Assembly: GCA_018287875.1 (NCBI GenBank)
Contig: JAGVVL010000022.1
Location: 4,712,001-4,776,000, forward strand
DNA from: Nigrospora sphaerica
Taxonomy: Eukaryota; Ascomycota; Sordariomycetes; Amphisphaeriales; Apiosporaceae
Reading direction: 5' to 3'
Length of the DNA stretch: 64,000 nucleotides
Positions 44,833 to 54,730 of this stretch are shown here, piece after piece. A model generated the notes under the pieces. It searched no databases and was not told where the DNA came from. It worked only from the letters and a program-made list of their open reading frames with translations. The position numbers and the translations under genes were made by a program. Numbering within the stretch: position 1 is the first letter of the stretch; each line of letters begins with the position of its first letter.

Positions 44833-45368
44833 ATGGCTGGGAAGCCCACTACAGGAATTTCTAAACCACCCAGTGGTAAGCTACCCTGTCAATACTTCTA
44901 CACCTACGACCGTTTTATGCTAAAATCTCTAGGCAAAACCAAGAAAGTGTCGTCATTAACTCCCCATCAGCTTGCTCAAAAGCGAGCAAAGGATCGGGCG
45001 GCCCAGCGTGCCTGTCAGAAACGCAAAAAAGAGACTATTCAAGACTTGCAAAAAGAAGTTGAAATGTTTCGTAGTTTGCAACTGCCAAACAAGGATGCAA
45101 AATCTCTACTCAAAGAAAACGAAGCGCTCAGAATGGAAAATCAGACGCTTAGAGATGGGCTGTACATGCTCAAAACTAGCATCGGTCTCTCTGTTCATGA
45201 ACCGTCAAGCTCTATGCAGCCGGGTAATTCCTGCCCCTACATTGCGCATCCAGCCACAACCCTAGCCGATTAACTGATGTTTTTACAGACCCCTATAATC
45301 TCACGCCCCCAATGTTAAGGGGAGACGAATCAGTAGCTGGCCCTGTTATGGACGACGATATGCTTTAA
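44833..45368 (+). CDS. Small bZIP transcription factor, three exons, possibly nonsense-truncated
   Basis: Exons 44833-44875, 44933-45223 and 45289-45368 (introns of 57 and 65 bp, GTAAGC...CTCTAG and GTAATT...TTACAG) give 137 residues. The basic region RAKDRAAQRACQKRKKE is followed by a leucine-zipper-like stretch including LQKEVEMF and LLKENEALRMENQTL. It would bind DNA as a dimer in the nucleus. The first intron is 57 bp with no stop, so it could also be read through. Beyond the TAA at 45366-45368 the same frame stays plausible for 61 codons to 45554 (HWTGWP...PPLPPYSFASLLELYPP). The TAA may therefore be a CAA-to-TAA mutation in a longer gene. Confidence 0.7.
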
Positions 45369-45788
45369 CATTGGACTGGATGGCCTATACATGGCCAACA
45401 ACTAATGTCATCACCTTCACCACCCCTTCCTCCCTATAGTTTCGCTTCTCTCCTTGAACTTTATCCCCCCCATACTGGCTCAACACGACCATGGGGCTGG
45501 CCGGATGTCTCATTCAATACAAGCCAACCAATTCTTAGTTTGGCGTCAGTGTAAGGTGTTAAGCACCGGTAGGAGACAGCCCCTTGAACACCCGAAAGCC
45601 CGATCGATACCTAATGGCAGATTAGGGGTTAAGCCGCCTACAAGCAAACTAGCATATGCTCCGCCGACGCGTCATCAGTTGTCGTCGCCGAATATGGATC
45701 CTGCGTACTACCGAGAGTCTTCGGCGGTACGAAAAGTTCAGTAAGTGTGGCTTTATGACAATTGTCTCGTCATTCATCTGACTGATCT

Positions 45789-45999
45789 TGTCACGCTTGC
45801 AAGAGATCGGAGGTATAGGTCAGATAAGGAATGTAGAAGTCGCCCCGAGCCTTCTAAGTGAGACCCGGACTGAAGACCTGGTTAAATACAGTTAGAGAGA
45901 GTGGAGGGCACCCCTTGCAAGCCCTCTAGTCGCTGATTGGTGAGGTCAGGTGACCTGTAGACCCTGAATCTCTACTTCAGGGGTCGCCTTAGCGCGACA
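45789..45999 (-). repeat. 3' LTR of the copia element
   Basis: 211 bp, TGTCACGC...GCGCGACA, identical by eye to 51475-51685. The polypurine tract (46000-46010 on the minus strand) abuts it. Confidence 0.95.
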
Positions 46000-46094
46000 C
46001 ACCCCCCAGAAACTGCTGGTGTACAGCTGTTGCTGTTTTCGCGCCTAGAAAAAGACAAAAGAAATAAGTTCGACATGATGACTGCGCTAGAGAT

Positions 46095-48002
46095 CTATGC
46101 CTGCTGTCGCGAGTCCTGGAGATTGAGCAGAGCTCTGAAGTGCTCGAACTTCGGCCTTGATAGGCTCTTCGTGAGGCCGTCTGCTGGCATGAGATTGGTC
46201 GGCAAGTAGGTGACCTTGAAGGTCCCCTTCTGTGCCTCTTGGCGTAGCCAGAGATTAGCGATATCAACGTGCTTAAGTCTTGTGTTAATTCGCTGGTGTT
46301 CCTCAACTATAAGTCGAATAGTCTGCTGATTATCACAGCGAAGAGTCCAGGCATTGCCGAGATCGATGAGCAGGTCTCTGAATAGCCGTTTCAGGGCCAT
46401 AGTCTCTTTGGCTGTCATATCCAGAGCTAGGAGTTCCGCTTCCGTAGTGGATGTGGTGACAGTTGCTTGGCGAGTGGCTTTCCAGGCGATTGGGCCTCCG
46501 TGGAGCATCATGACATAGCCATGCGAGGATTTCCTGGTCGCCTCATCGTTCGCAAAGGAGGCATCGCTAGCTATGAGCAGAGCTTGAGCCTCGCTAGAGC
46601 TCTTCGAGAATCGTATGCTGAGATATCTCGTATGATAGAGGTAACGGATAGTCCGGTCAGCTGCCTTAAAGTGTTGTTGTCCAGGGTTCGTTAGGAAACG
46701 AGAAAGCGCTGCTGCTGCGTAGGCGACGTCCGGTCTTAGGATGACTGCAGTATAGAGGATTGAGCCGACACGCTCTTGGAAAGCCTTGATCTCCGCTGGA
46801 GTTGCTTCTCCATTATGAGGAGCTAAGTCCTCGAGTGGCAGTGGAGTTGCTGGCTCCCACCCCCGATCTCCTTGCCCGAACTTGGCGGCAATCTTCTCGA
46901 TATAGGAGTCGTGGGTAAGGGTGACGGTCCTCCGAATCCTATCTCTAACCACTCTGATTCCGAGGAACCAGGTGATGTCTCCTTGGTCCTTAAGCTCGTA
47001 CGCAGCCTTAAGATCCTGGATGAATCCGAGAGCCTTAGCTTCGTGCTCCTTCTGGTATAGAAAGAGAACGTCGTCCATGTAGAAGACCACGATAACCTCC
47101 CTCCCCGGGGTGTAGAAGAGGCAAGGCTCTTCCGGTGAGGATATGAGCCCAAGCTTCCTCAAGGTAGAGGAGAACTCCTTATACCAGAGAAGGGGTGAAT
47201 CCTTCAGCCCGTATAAGGCCTTCTCGAGCTTAACACACATACCATCCACTTTGAATCCCTCCGGGAGGTCGCAGAGAACCTGGACTTGGCCTTCTCTTAG
47301 TGCGTTCATGAAGGCTCCGACCACGTCGAATTGTTTGCACTCGAGGTCTCCGTCTGCCGCGAGAGCCATAACGGTGCGAAAGGTCTTTGCTGCGAGAGTA
47401 GCAGCGTAGGTGCTCTCAAGGTTATCGACCTTCTGGAGGTCTCCACGTACGCAGATCCGAGCTTTGCACTCCTGGAGTTCTCCCTCCTTATTGAACTTGT
47501 ACTTGAACACCCACTTTAAAGGGAGCGGTCTCTGGCCGATTTGAGGACGGTGGACTAGTCTCCAGACGTTCTAAGCTTCGAGCTTGCCAATCTCTTTCTG
47601 GCAGCCCTCGAGGAAGAGCTTTCCGTACGGATGATTATGCAAATCTCTAAACTTAGTCGGTTCTGGCGGGAGATTGGACATGTGCGTAGGCTTATGTGTG
47701 ACCGCTGCGGAGAACACTGAGTGGAGCGTGATATAAGCGCGCTCTCCGGCTGTTATCATATCGGACGGTGTCATAAAGAATGCGAGGAAGCTCTCCCAGC
47801 TATATCGGTTGAACTGGGGGTCTTCCTGATGGAGTTGTGAGACTGCGAAGTTCCTGGAGGAGTGACCCTGGCGGTCTCTGATCCTCTGGCTGCTTCTCGG
47901 TTGTCTGGTTTCTGTTGGAGCTTGCTCGGAAACAGAGGCTCCTGAGCCGGTCTCTTGACCTTCGAGGCTCGTGGTCGGTTCCAGTTCATGGGTGTTAACC
48001 AC
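46095..48002 (-). pseudogene. Copia reverse transcriptase and RNase H, one internal TAG
   Basis: The minus-strand frame runs from about 48002 to the stop at 46095-46097 with one TAG at 47571-47573 (context LEA-stop-NVWRLV, most simply CAG to TAG). The reverse transcriptase has FDVVGAFMNA, LYGLKDSPLLWY and YMDD at 47070-47081. RNase H has ASDASFAND, STTEAELLALD and the late LKHVDIANLWLRQ. All catalytic acidic residues that I can place are present. A read-through or an unmutated sister copy would give an active enzyme. Confidence 0.9.
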
Positions 48003-48030
48003 TATGGAACTCCGGACTTCCCAGTCATCT

Positions 48031-48310
48031 TCCGGAGAGACTGGATGTTCAGGCGGAGTAGCGACCTCCCCTGGGTGGTCAGGCAGAGTAGCGATCTCTC
48101 CTGGAGTGTCAGGTAAAGACGTGGTCTCCCCTGGTGTGTCGGGAACAGAAGTGATCTTTCCCAGGTCAGGCAGAGACGTGGTCTCCCTGGTGTGTCGCCA
48201 GTTCTGTGTCGAAGCTCCTCGTACTGAGGCCGCTCACTGGCATCCAGAAGCTCCTCATGTTGAGGACGCTCGCTGGCTGTACGAAGCTCCTCATGTTGAG
48301 GCTGCTTCTC
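48031..48310 (-). repeat. Imperfect tandem repeats in the copia integrase-RT linker
   Basis: Two blocks of degenerate repeats: units of about 33 nt around GTGGTCTCCCCTGG-type cores at 48050-48190, and units of about 36 nt around GAAGCTCCTCATGTTGAGG at 48230-48305. Unit-length changes here alter the frame. This may explain why the integrase and RT parts lie in different frames. Confidence 0.65.
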
Positions 48311-48561
48311 TGGATCTTGTGAGGTGCTCTCATCCAGAGCTTCCTCACCCCCACAGAAGTGGCGTCATGACTGCCGGTCTCCTGGGGTTGCGGTGTCACC
48401 CTCGGTGTAAGGGGGGCAGGGATCTCTTCTTTGCTTAGATGAGGGCTCGTGAGGTGGCGTTAAAGACCAAGGTTGGCCACCCTCGGTCTCATCGGCTTCC
48501 TCACCCTCCATCTGGCGCGAAGTCGTGCTTTGATTCCCTGTATCCCACACGTCCAGCATGT

Positions 48562-50163
48562 TCAACACGAAAGTGGTCTCTGTTTCCTCTTCTTCCCACG
48601 TTGAGATGCTCCTAGCAAGGGCTCTGCAATCTCAAGGGGTAGAGATCCTTCGTCTTGGGGTGTGTAGAACATGCCTTCATTGAACTGCACGTCGCGTGTG
48701 GTGATGACTTTTCTAAGAGCTGGTATCCAGATGCGGTAGAGCCTGCTGGCAACATAACCGACTAGATAACCTAGATGAGCTCTCGGTCTGACCTTAAATG
48801 TTCTCTTCATTCTGCCCAGTGCCCTATCTTGATCGAGAGGGTACGCTCTGCAACCGTACGCGAAGATTCCTCCCCAGTTAGGGCGGAGATCCACGGTAAG
48901 GGCCTTGGTGATCTCTGGAGCGTACCATCGAAAGTACTGGGTGAACCATGCATCCAATCTCTCATTGGGGCTCTTAAACCCGTGGGCTTTTGCTGGGCTC
49001 ATCCCATGCAGCCATGCTGCTGCTTTAGTGACCTCTGGCCAGAGATTCTCTGGGAGGTTCGCACTAAGTCTCATTTTTAGGGCTCGATTAATGATCTCTT
49101 GCCCTGCTCTCTCGCTTCCACCGTTTGACTCTGAGGTCTGTGGTGGAGCTAGCTCGAGTTCGATGCCTTCGTCTTTAGCCCATAGAGTGTAGACTGTCTC
49201 TCTATGCCTAGAGATCACTGAGGTGTCGTTATCCGAGCGGATCGTGGTGACATTGAGTCTCCATTTCCTGCGGACCCAGGTTTCGAACCTCTGGAGGGCA
49301 GTGAAGACCGTGTCTTGTGTCTTGTCTCTTAATGGGAAGGCGAAGAGCTTGCCACTGTACTCATCCTTAATTATAAGGAGCCAGTTGGATTTGTCGTACG
49401 CTGGAGGGAAGTCGAAGAGGTCCCAGGAGATCCTCCAGAAAGGACGTGGAGATCTCTTATTAGAAGCCCCTCTCCAGACCTGTCTTGTAGCGTGGGTGAC
49501 AGCACACTGCTCACAGTCGATTCTCCTCGTGCCCTTAATTTCCACGTTGCGAGCGTTCTGCACTAGAGCTTTGAGGTTCTCCGGACCAAGGTGACCTGAA
49601 CGGAGATGCCAGAGGGCTTCTTCGTCTTCCCTTGGCTTGAGGTGATCTCTTGATTTCTTCCAGGCTCTGCGCACTCTTTCCGTGGTAATAGCTGGGGCAA
49701 GAAGTATGGCTGCGAAGCTCACTAATACCACACTGCGAGACTGGTAAATGGAAACAGACTTGTATTCAAGGAACACTAGGTTATGGTGGCGCTGGAGATC
49801 GGCCACTACCTTGTTCTGGTCCATCCCCCCCCAACGCAGAGTGCAGTCGAGACCGCAGTACCAGACGCCATTAGCGTGAAGAGCAGCTTCTGAGATGATG
49901 TTGACATGGAAACCTTCAACCACGACGACGTTGGTAAGTAGGAGATCCTCGGTGTTCTTGCCTCTGGATCCATGGAGAACCCCCTTAAGCAGTCTTCTTC
50001 CGGTGCCGGAAATTGGGAACGAGGTGGTGCCTGCCTCAATAGTTTCTCTATTGACGCAAGGGGCAAAGGAACCGCTGATCAGGAGAGATTTGGAGTTGAC
50101 AAGGTGCCGAGAACCGCAGTTATCCAGAAGTGTGGAGTCTGCGAGCGGATGGCGTGACGCCAT
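48562..50163 (-). pseudogene. Copia protease and integrase region (long open frame)
   Basis: The frame stays open upstream of its first ATG (50161-50163) to about 50440, where it takes over from gag. The protease-like motif LLDNCGSRHLVN is at residues about 13-24 of the ATG-started part. The integrase zinc domain has HLRSGHLG and CEQC. The core has the D, D and E positions in WDLFDFPP, IRSDNDTS and ESNGGSERAGQEI. The frame ends at 48562 after a basic stretch, whereas the linker continues in another frame. A frameshift near 48590 is therefore likely, and the element cannot make a full Gag-Pol. Confidence 0.87.
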
Positions 50164-50390
50164 GGCAGCGTAAATGCCTTGGCTCGAGATCGGCAGTCCG
50201 AAAAGACCAGGATCGATAAGAGCAGCTGTGAGAGATCCAGGGTAGGCTGGGCTCTCATTAGTGAGGACCCCCTCACTCTGAAGCCGTTCTCTAAGTGATC
50301 GCCACTTATTGTTTGATGCTAGCCTATTTCTGATCTTTTCCTGGATCTGTTCGGAGAACGTCGGGTCTGGCTGGTGTTTTAGCGCTCGTT

Positions 50391-51362
50391 TTAGAGTTTC
50401 GCATGCCTCTGGAGTCCATTTATGCTTTCGGTCCAGCGTGGGTAGACAGGGGCACTGGTGTCGATCCTTGTTTCTTCCGGAAGCGTCGGCCTTGGCGTTC
50501 CCCTGGGAATCCTTATCGATGGTTGCGAAGATTCTGGGGTTCCTTTGGTCCCCGGGCTTTGGTTTTCCTCGTTGCTCAGTGCAATCGAGAACACTATGCC
50601 TATCTGCTCTAGAGTAGGCAGAGTCTCGCCCATAGCCTGTCGAAATTCGACAGCGCTCAGCTGCTGGGATGCCCAGGTCGGAGAGATCTTTGCCTTGATA
50701 GTGTTAAGGAACTCGATGACAGCAAGGTCTCCCTGGACCTCCGGGATCTTGAAGATCTTCCCTTGGAGATAGGCCTTGTACCAGCGGTCGTACCACGCGG
50801 TGGGAGAGACGCTGCCTTTTCTGCCTTCTTGGAGAACCACCTGATAGTCCCTTCGGACCTGAGTCTCGACAGCTGAGTCCGTTGGCTTGTAGCGTCTTCG
50901 GAGGATTCGAACGAGGTCTTGAGCAGTGTTCTTCTCTAGGAGAACCATCTCAGCCTGGGCTGACTGGAGAATAGTAGGAGTAACAGTGCTGCAGATCCAG
51001 TCCCAGATCTTTGCGTAGCGTCCGGCGAGAACCTGGCTTCGTGCCTCGTGTTGGCGATGCTCGTATCTGGCTTGCTCGAGTTCTCTGGAGATGGCTTCCT
51101 CGGAGATCGTCGCTTGCGCTCGCGTAGTATGACCGGCCTCCGTGGTCTGTCCAGCTTGGACTGCTTGGAGAGTGCGACGGGCCGATTCTCGCGTTGGGAC
51201 TTGCGAGCTGAGGTTCGGTCTCGTTTGGTCTGGACCTTCAGGGTCGATGAGGTGCCAGATCTCACGGTTGGTAGCATGGAATTTGAGGGCAGTATACCAA
51301 GCTGGAAAGGAGTTCCGGTCCTTCAGCTTGGTGTCTGACGGGATCGAGTCCTCGGACTGCAT
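50391..51362 (-). pseudogene. Copia gag
   Basis: ATG at 51360-51362, after a leader containing a (GA)n-like tract. The capsid region (DRNSFPAWYTALKFHATN, then WDWICSTV and a UBN2-like segment) is intact for about 320 residues and ends at 50391-50393. A Cys/His-rich segment (CPCLPTLDRKHKWTPEAC) is read in the next frame that leads into the protease, so a frameshift lies near 50440. It could be programmed or a mutation. Gag would form the virus-like particle that packages element RNA. Confidence 0.82.
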
Positions 51363-51462
51363 CCTGATAAGTTTCGAGAGAGAATGACTGGGATAAGAGA
51401 GAGAGAGAGAGAGAAAGACCGTCCTGTGTACGTGATAAAGTGCAGCTTTGCAGCAGCGCTCC

Positions 51463-51474
51463 GGGCTCATAACC
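51463..51474 (-). other. Primer-binding site matching the initiator tRNA-Met anticodon arm
   Basis: The bases directly inside the 5' LTR read GGGCTCATAACC on the plus strand. That is the sequence of the anticodon stem-loop of eukaryotic initiator tRNA-Met, so the element RNA (minus strand) is complementary to it. Drosophila copia is known to prime from a half-tRNA cut in this loop, and the site here fits the same mechanism. Confidence 0.75.
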
Positions 51475-51685
51475 TGTCACGCTTGCAAGAGATCGGAGGT
51501 ATAGGTCAGATAAGGAATGTAGAAGTCGCCCCGAGCCTTCTAAGTGAGACCCGGACTGAAGACCTGGTTAAATACAGTTAGAGAGAGTGGAGGGCACCCC
51601 TTGCAAGCCCTCTAGTCGCTGATTGGTGAGGTCAGGTGACCTGTAGACCCTGAATCTCTACTTCAGGGGTCGCCTTAGCGCGACA
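51475..51685 (-). repeat. 5' LTR of the copia element
   Basis: 211 bp, identical by eye to 45789-45999. It holds the presumed promoter for minus-strand transcription. Confidence 0.95.
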
Positions 51686-51690
51686 GATCT

Positions 51691-52176
51691 TTATCCACAG
51701 CAGTTCCCGAGGCTCTTAGGCGACGGGGAGGGGGGGGGTCTGTCGAACTAGCTTAGCCTTTTGGATATTTTGATGGGGCAGGAGAGACTCCAGAGAGGTG
51801 AGCTGGTATCATGGGTTGAAGGTGATACTTTCCTCTTCCTCTGCATCAGTGTAGACTCTTCAGTCGTTTAAACGAAGCTTGAAGTCGGGAATATCGACAG
51901 GCATCTCTTATTGGAACCTTAGGCGGGCGGCCGCGCGCTTCACACAGTAAGCCAGAGCATCCAGAATGCAAGCGACGAAGTACCTCGTGAAGGCACGTTA
52001 TGAGCATAATTAGAACAGTACCCTCGAGTGTAATGACCCAAAGGATTTCATCGCGAGATTAGTTACCCAGTTAAACCAATACCCTTCACCGACAGACCTC
52101 TAAAAGTTGCAAGGCCTCGCATACCGGCCCAAGCGGCCGGTATCATGGAAGTGGGTGGGAACACAGATAAATTTCT
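51691..52176. other. Intergenic, nothing recognised
   Basis: About 490 bp without a convincing frame. A short G run lies at 51729-51738. No repeat boundary is seen. Confidence 0.5.
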
Positions 52177-52749
52177 CTAGGTACGAATTGGAACATTAGA
52201 ATGGCGTAAAACACCAACCACTGTTGACCGTAGGGTGAGCGCAACTGACTTTGAGGACGCGGGAGTTAGAGTATGCAAAAAGACCCGTTGAACATGTAAG
52301 CATCGAAAATACTGATGCCACGCCGATGCCAGGCCATAGTACCTGGTCAACGTGGCATCAACTACTCGACTTCCATTTCTATCTGGTCGGATAGTAACAT
52401 CGCCGACTTTTGCAGCTGCCTTAGCGCCTGCGAGAGCTTCCACAGCGCTTTGAGCATATGCGCGCGCTTGTAAGATGGTCCGTTCTCCTCGCTGTGGTTC
52501 ATCGTCAGTCCCAGGAGGGCTTGGCCGCTGCTCGGTGCCATTGCTGCCATCCTCCAAAGCCGAGTCAGAAAGGACGAAATCGTCAAGGCTGCCTGGGCTA
52601 TCTGGTGTTTCACTCGAGCTGAGGCAGTCGCTGGTCTCTATTCAAGAAACATGTCAGCATCTCGAAAAATAACGATAAGCCCATGGCTTACCCTCGTAGT
52701 CGTCGTCCGTCTCTAACACGTCCACTGGCAACCTGTGATGGGCTCGCAT
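52177..52749 (-). CDS. Hypothetical two-exon gene
   Basis: I do not recognise this protein. Minus-strand exon 1 (52692-52749) encodes MRAHHRLPVDVLETDDDYE. A 54 bp intron (52638-52691) with a strong GTAAGC donor, a GCTGACA branch site and a TAG acceptor follows. Exon 2 (52177-52637) is open and encodes a Ser/Asp/Glu-rich stretch (SSSETPDSPGSLDDFVLSDS) and an Ala-rich segment. A further intron near 52240-52320 is possible (GTACTA donor, CTCTAAC branch), which would replace the last residues. No signal peptide or membrane segment is visible. The clean splice site is the main support. Confidence 0.4.
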
Positions 52750-53429
52750 AGTGATCTCCCTTTCGAACTATCCAGCCAGGGCCAATGCGTAGGAATGGAG
52801 AATGATAGACAAATAACTTGTTTCTGTCCATCCTCATTCAGTAGTGGATGACTTCGGTTGTTATATCCATGGTCTAAAGCTTGCCAGCTTTACACCATGG
52901 TAGTCTTTGGCTACCTGCGGGCAACCGTTTTTGTGCTGGTCCAAGACTCGATCTTGTCCGCCATCAAGGGTAACAAATCCCCCGACGCTTGTGTGTCACG
53001 GCCATATTGTGCCTTCTCTGCTTTCGCTCATCAAGAATTGGAAAGGAGCAAAACCTGAGAAAGCGCGCTCTATATAATCGTAGAAGTCCACTTCGGCTGC
53101 AGCAATTTCTGGCACAAAAGCAGCATATGGACATGAGGCGGTACAATGGGTGCGCTTAATGCACTGCGCCATGTCCAGCACGGCAAGGTGTAACGAGGAC
53201 CGAAACGAACCGGATTGATTGGACGGCATCGTTGGACTTGTTGACTGGCCGTTCTCCAGCCTCGTCTGACCAAGTCGCTGGAGCCAAATAACCGCGCCCT
53301 AGAGCTTCTATTCCGCCTGCTACCTATGTATGTATCCACCGACCATTCAGCCCGCCGAAAAATGTAGTACTACTGTAACACTGTCTTTCCTTCCCTCTGA
53401 GCCTACTAAATCCACCCTAAACCCTGCCA
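52750..53429. other. Intergenic region upstream of the glucanase gene
   Basis: About 680 bp between two divergent genes, so it should contain both promoters. Short frames only, and no repeat found. Confidence 0.4.
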
Positions 53430-54730
53430 ATGATCTCTCGGTTTCTTCAGTTTCTTGCCATCACTATCGCTGCCGCTCCTATCCCAGGTATAGGGGCTCT
53501 TGGCCCTGGTACGGACTTTCCACCACGAGAGTTTTCCATATACAATACCAGCATGACCAAACAGCCTGCTGCTCTACGGCCACTGAAGCTCCAGATAATC
53601 AACAATCTGAACGACAGCCAGGTGTTTGCTTATGTGACGGGTCGGGACCGCGCTGGCGCTATGAAGTTTCTCACGGCCTCGGGGGCCTGGTTTTATCCTG
53701 TTGCCCCGGAGGACACCTATCCCGTAAAGATTGATCCTGCCTTGATATCCATCCCGCTTGGGAGCCATGGCGAGATTTCCGAGATCGTCGCTCCTGACTA
53801 TCTCGTCTCCGGTCGCGTCTGGGTTTCCCTCGGCGCCTTTCAATTCCACACCGTTGCCTCGAAGGGCGGATCGGCCTCCCTTGTGAAGCCATCCGTCTTG
53901 GACGTGAAGAACGCTTCGAACAGTGCCACTTGGGGTTTTATGGAGCTTTCCCACACAGAAGACGATGGAATCTTTGCCAATGTATCCTTCGTGGACTTCG
54001 TCGGATTCGTGATGAGCCTGGTCTTGACGCTCGGTAGCGGGCAGGTCCAGACGGTTCTGGGGCTTCCGGGGGACGCTGCCAAACGGATGTGCGCCGCCTT
54101 GCGTGAACAAAGCCATCTAAATGGCGGCCCGTGGGGCCAAATATGTATTACGTCGGGGAATGGCCAACCACTTCGCATATTGTCTCCGAATCTACACGAG
54201 ACCGTCCATCCCGGAGCGACCGAGGGCTACTACGACACGTACGTCAACCAGGTGTGGGCAAAGTATGCAACCCAACACCTTGCCATCGACACGCAATCGC
54301 GAGCGGGTGTGGTCCAATGCCGGGTCGGAGATGACGATCAACTCTGCTGCGAGGGTGACAACCGTGAATATGCCCGCCCAAGTGCATCCGATATCTGGAG
54401 CTGTAGCACGGGACCGTTTGACATTCGTGCAGAGGACAACGCGATTCACCGCGCAGTGGTGGCCCGACTATGCGCTGCTTTTAGCCGGGCTACTTTGTTG
54501 ATAGACGGTGGTGCCACCCAGCCCTCTGTTCCGAGCCGACGATACTACCCTCAAGGTCCTGCGAACCACTATAGTCGTATTGTTCACCAATACCAGCTCG
54601 ATGGCAAGGGCTACCTTTCCCGTACGACGACGTAAGCCCTGAAAAAGACGGAAACGAAGTAGCGGGCGTGGTAGCGGGACGGGACCCTCGGCTTCTGCAA
54701 GTTTTCGTCGGGGGACGAGGAACGGATTGA
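53430..54730 (+). pseudogene. Secreted GH64-type beta-1,3-glucanase, frameshift near the C-terminus
   Basis: ATG at 53430, single exon. Residues 1-23 form a signal peptide (MISRFLQFLAITIAAAPIPG). The thaumatin-like/GH64 body follows, with LQIINNL, SGRVWVSLGAFQF, WGFMELSHTEDDGIFANVSFVDFVG (acidic residues fit the catalytic Glu/Asp pair) and GYYDTYVNQVW. Members cleave beta-1,3-glucan to short oligosaccharides in the wall or medium. After DGKGY (about 54605) the frame ends within a few codons at TAA 54633-54635. The other frame reads FPYDDVSP and AGVVAGRDPRLLQVFVGG to TGA 54728-54730, the expected family ending. A one-base deletion near 54613 explains both. Confidence 0.82.

Larger units (their letters stand above)
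45789..51685 (-). mobile_element. Ty1/copia LTR retrotransposon with apparently identical LTRs (5.9 kb)
   Basis: LTRs of 211 bp at 45789-45999 and 51475-51685 appear identical by eye, with TG...CA ends and a perfect 5 bp duplication GATCT (45784-45788 and 51686-51690). On the minus strand the order is gag, protease, integrase, then reverse transcriptase and RNase H, which is the copia order. A G-rich polypurine tract adjoins the left LTR, and a primer site matching the initiator tRNA-Met anticodon region adjoins the right LTR. The insertion looks very recent, yet the coding region has a TAG and frame changes. Confidence 0.95.
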
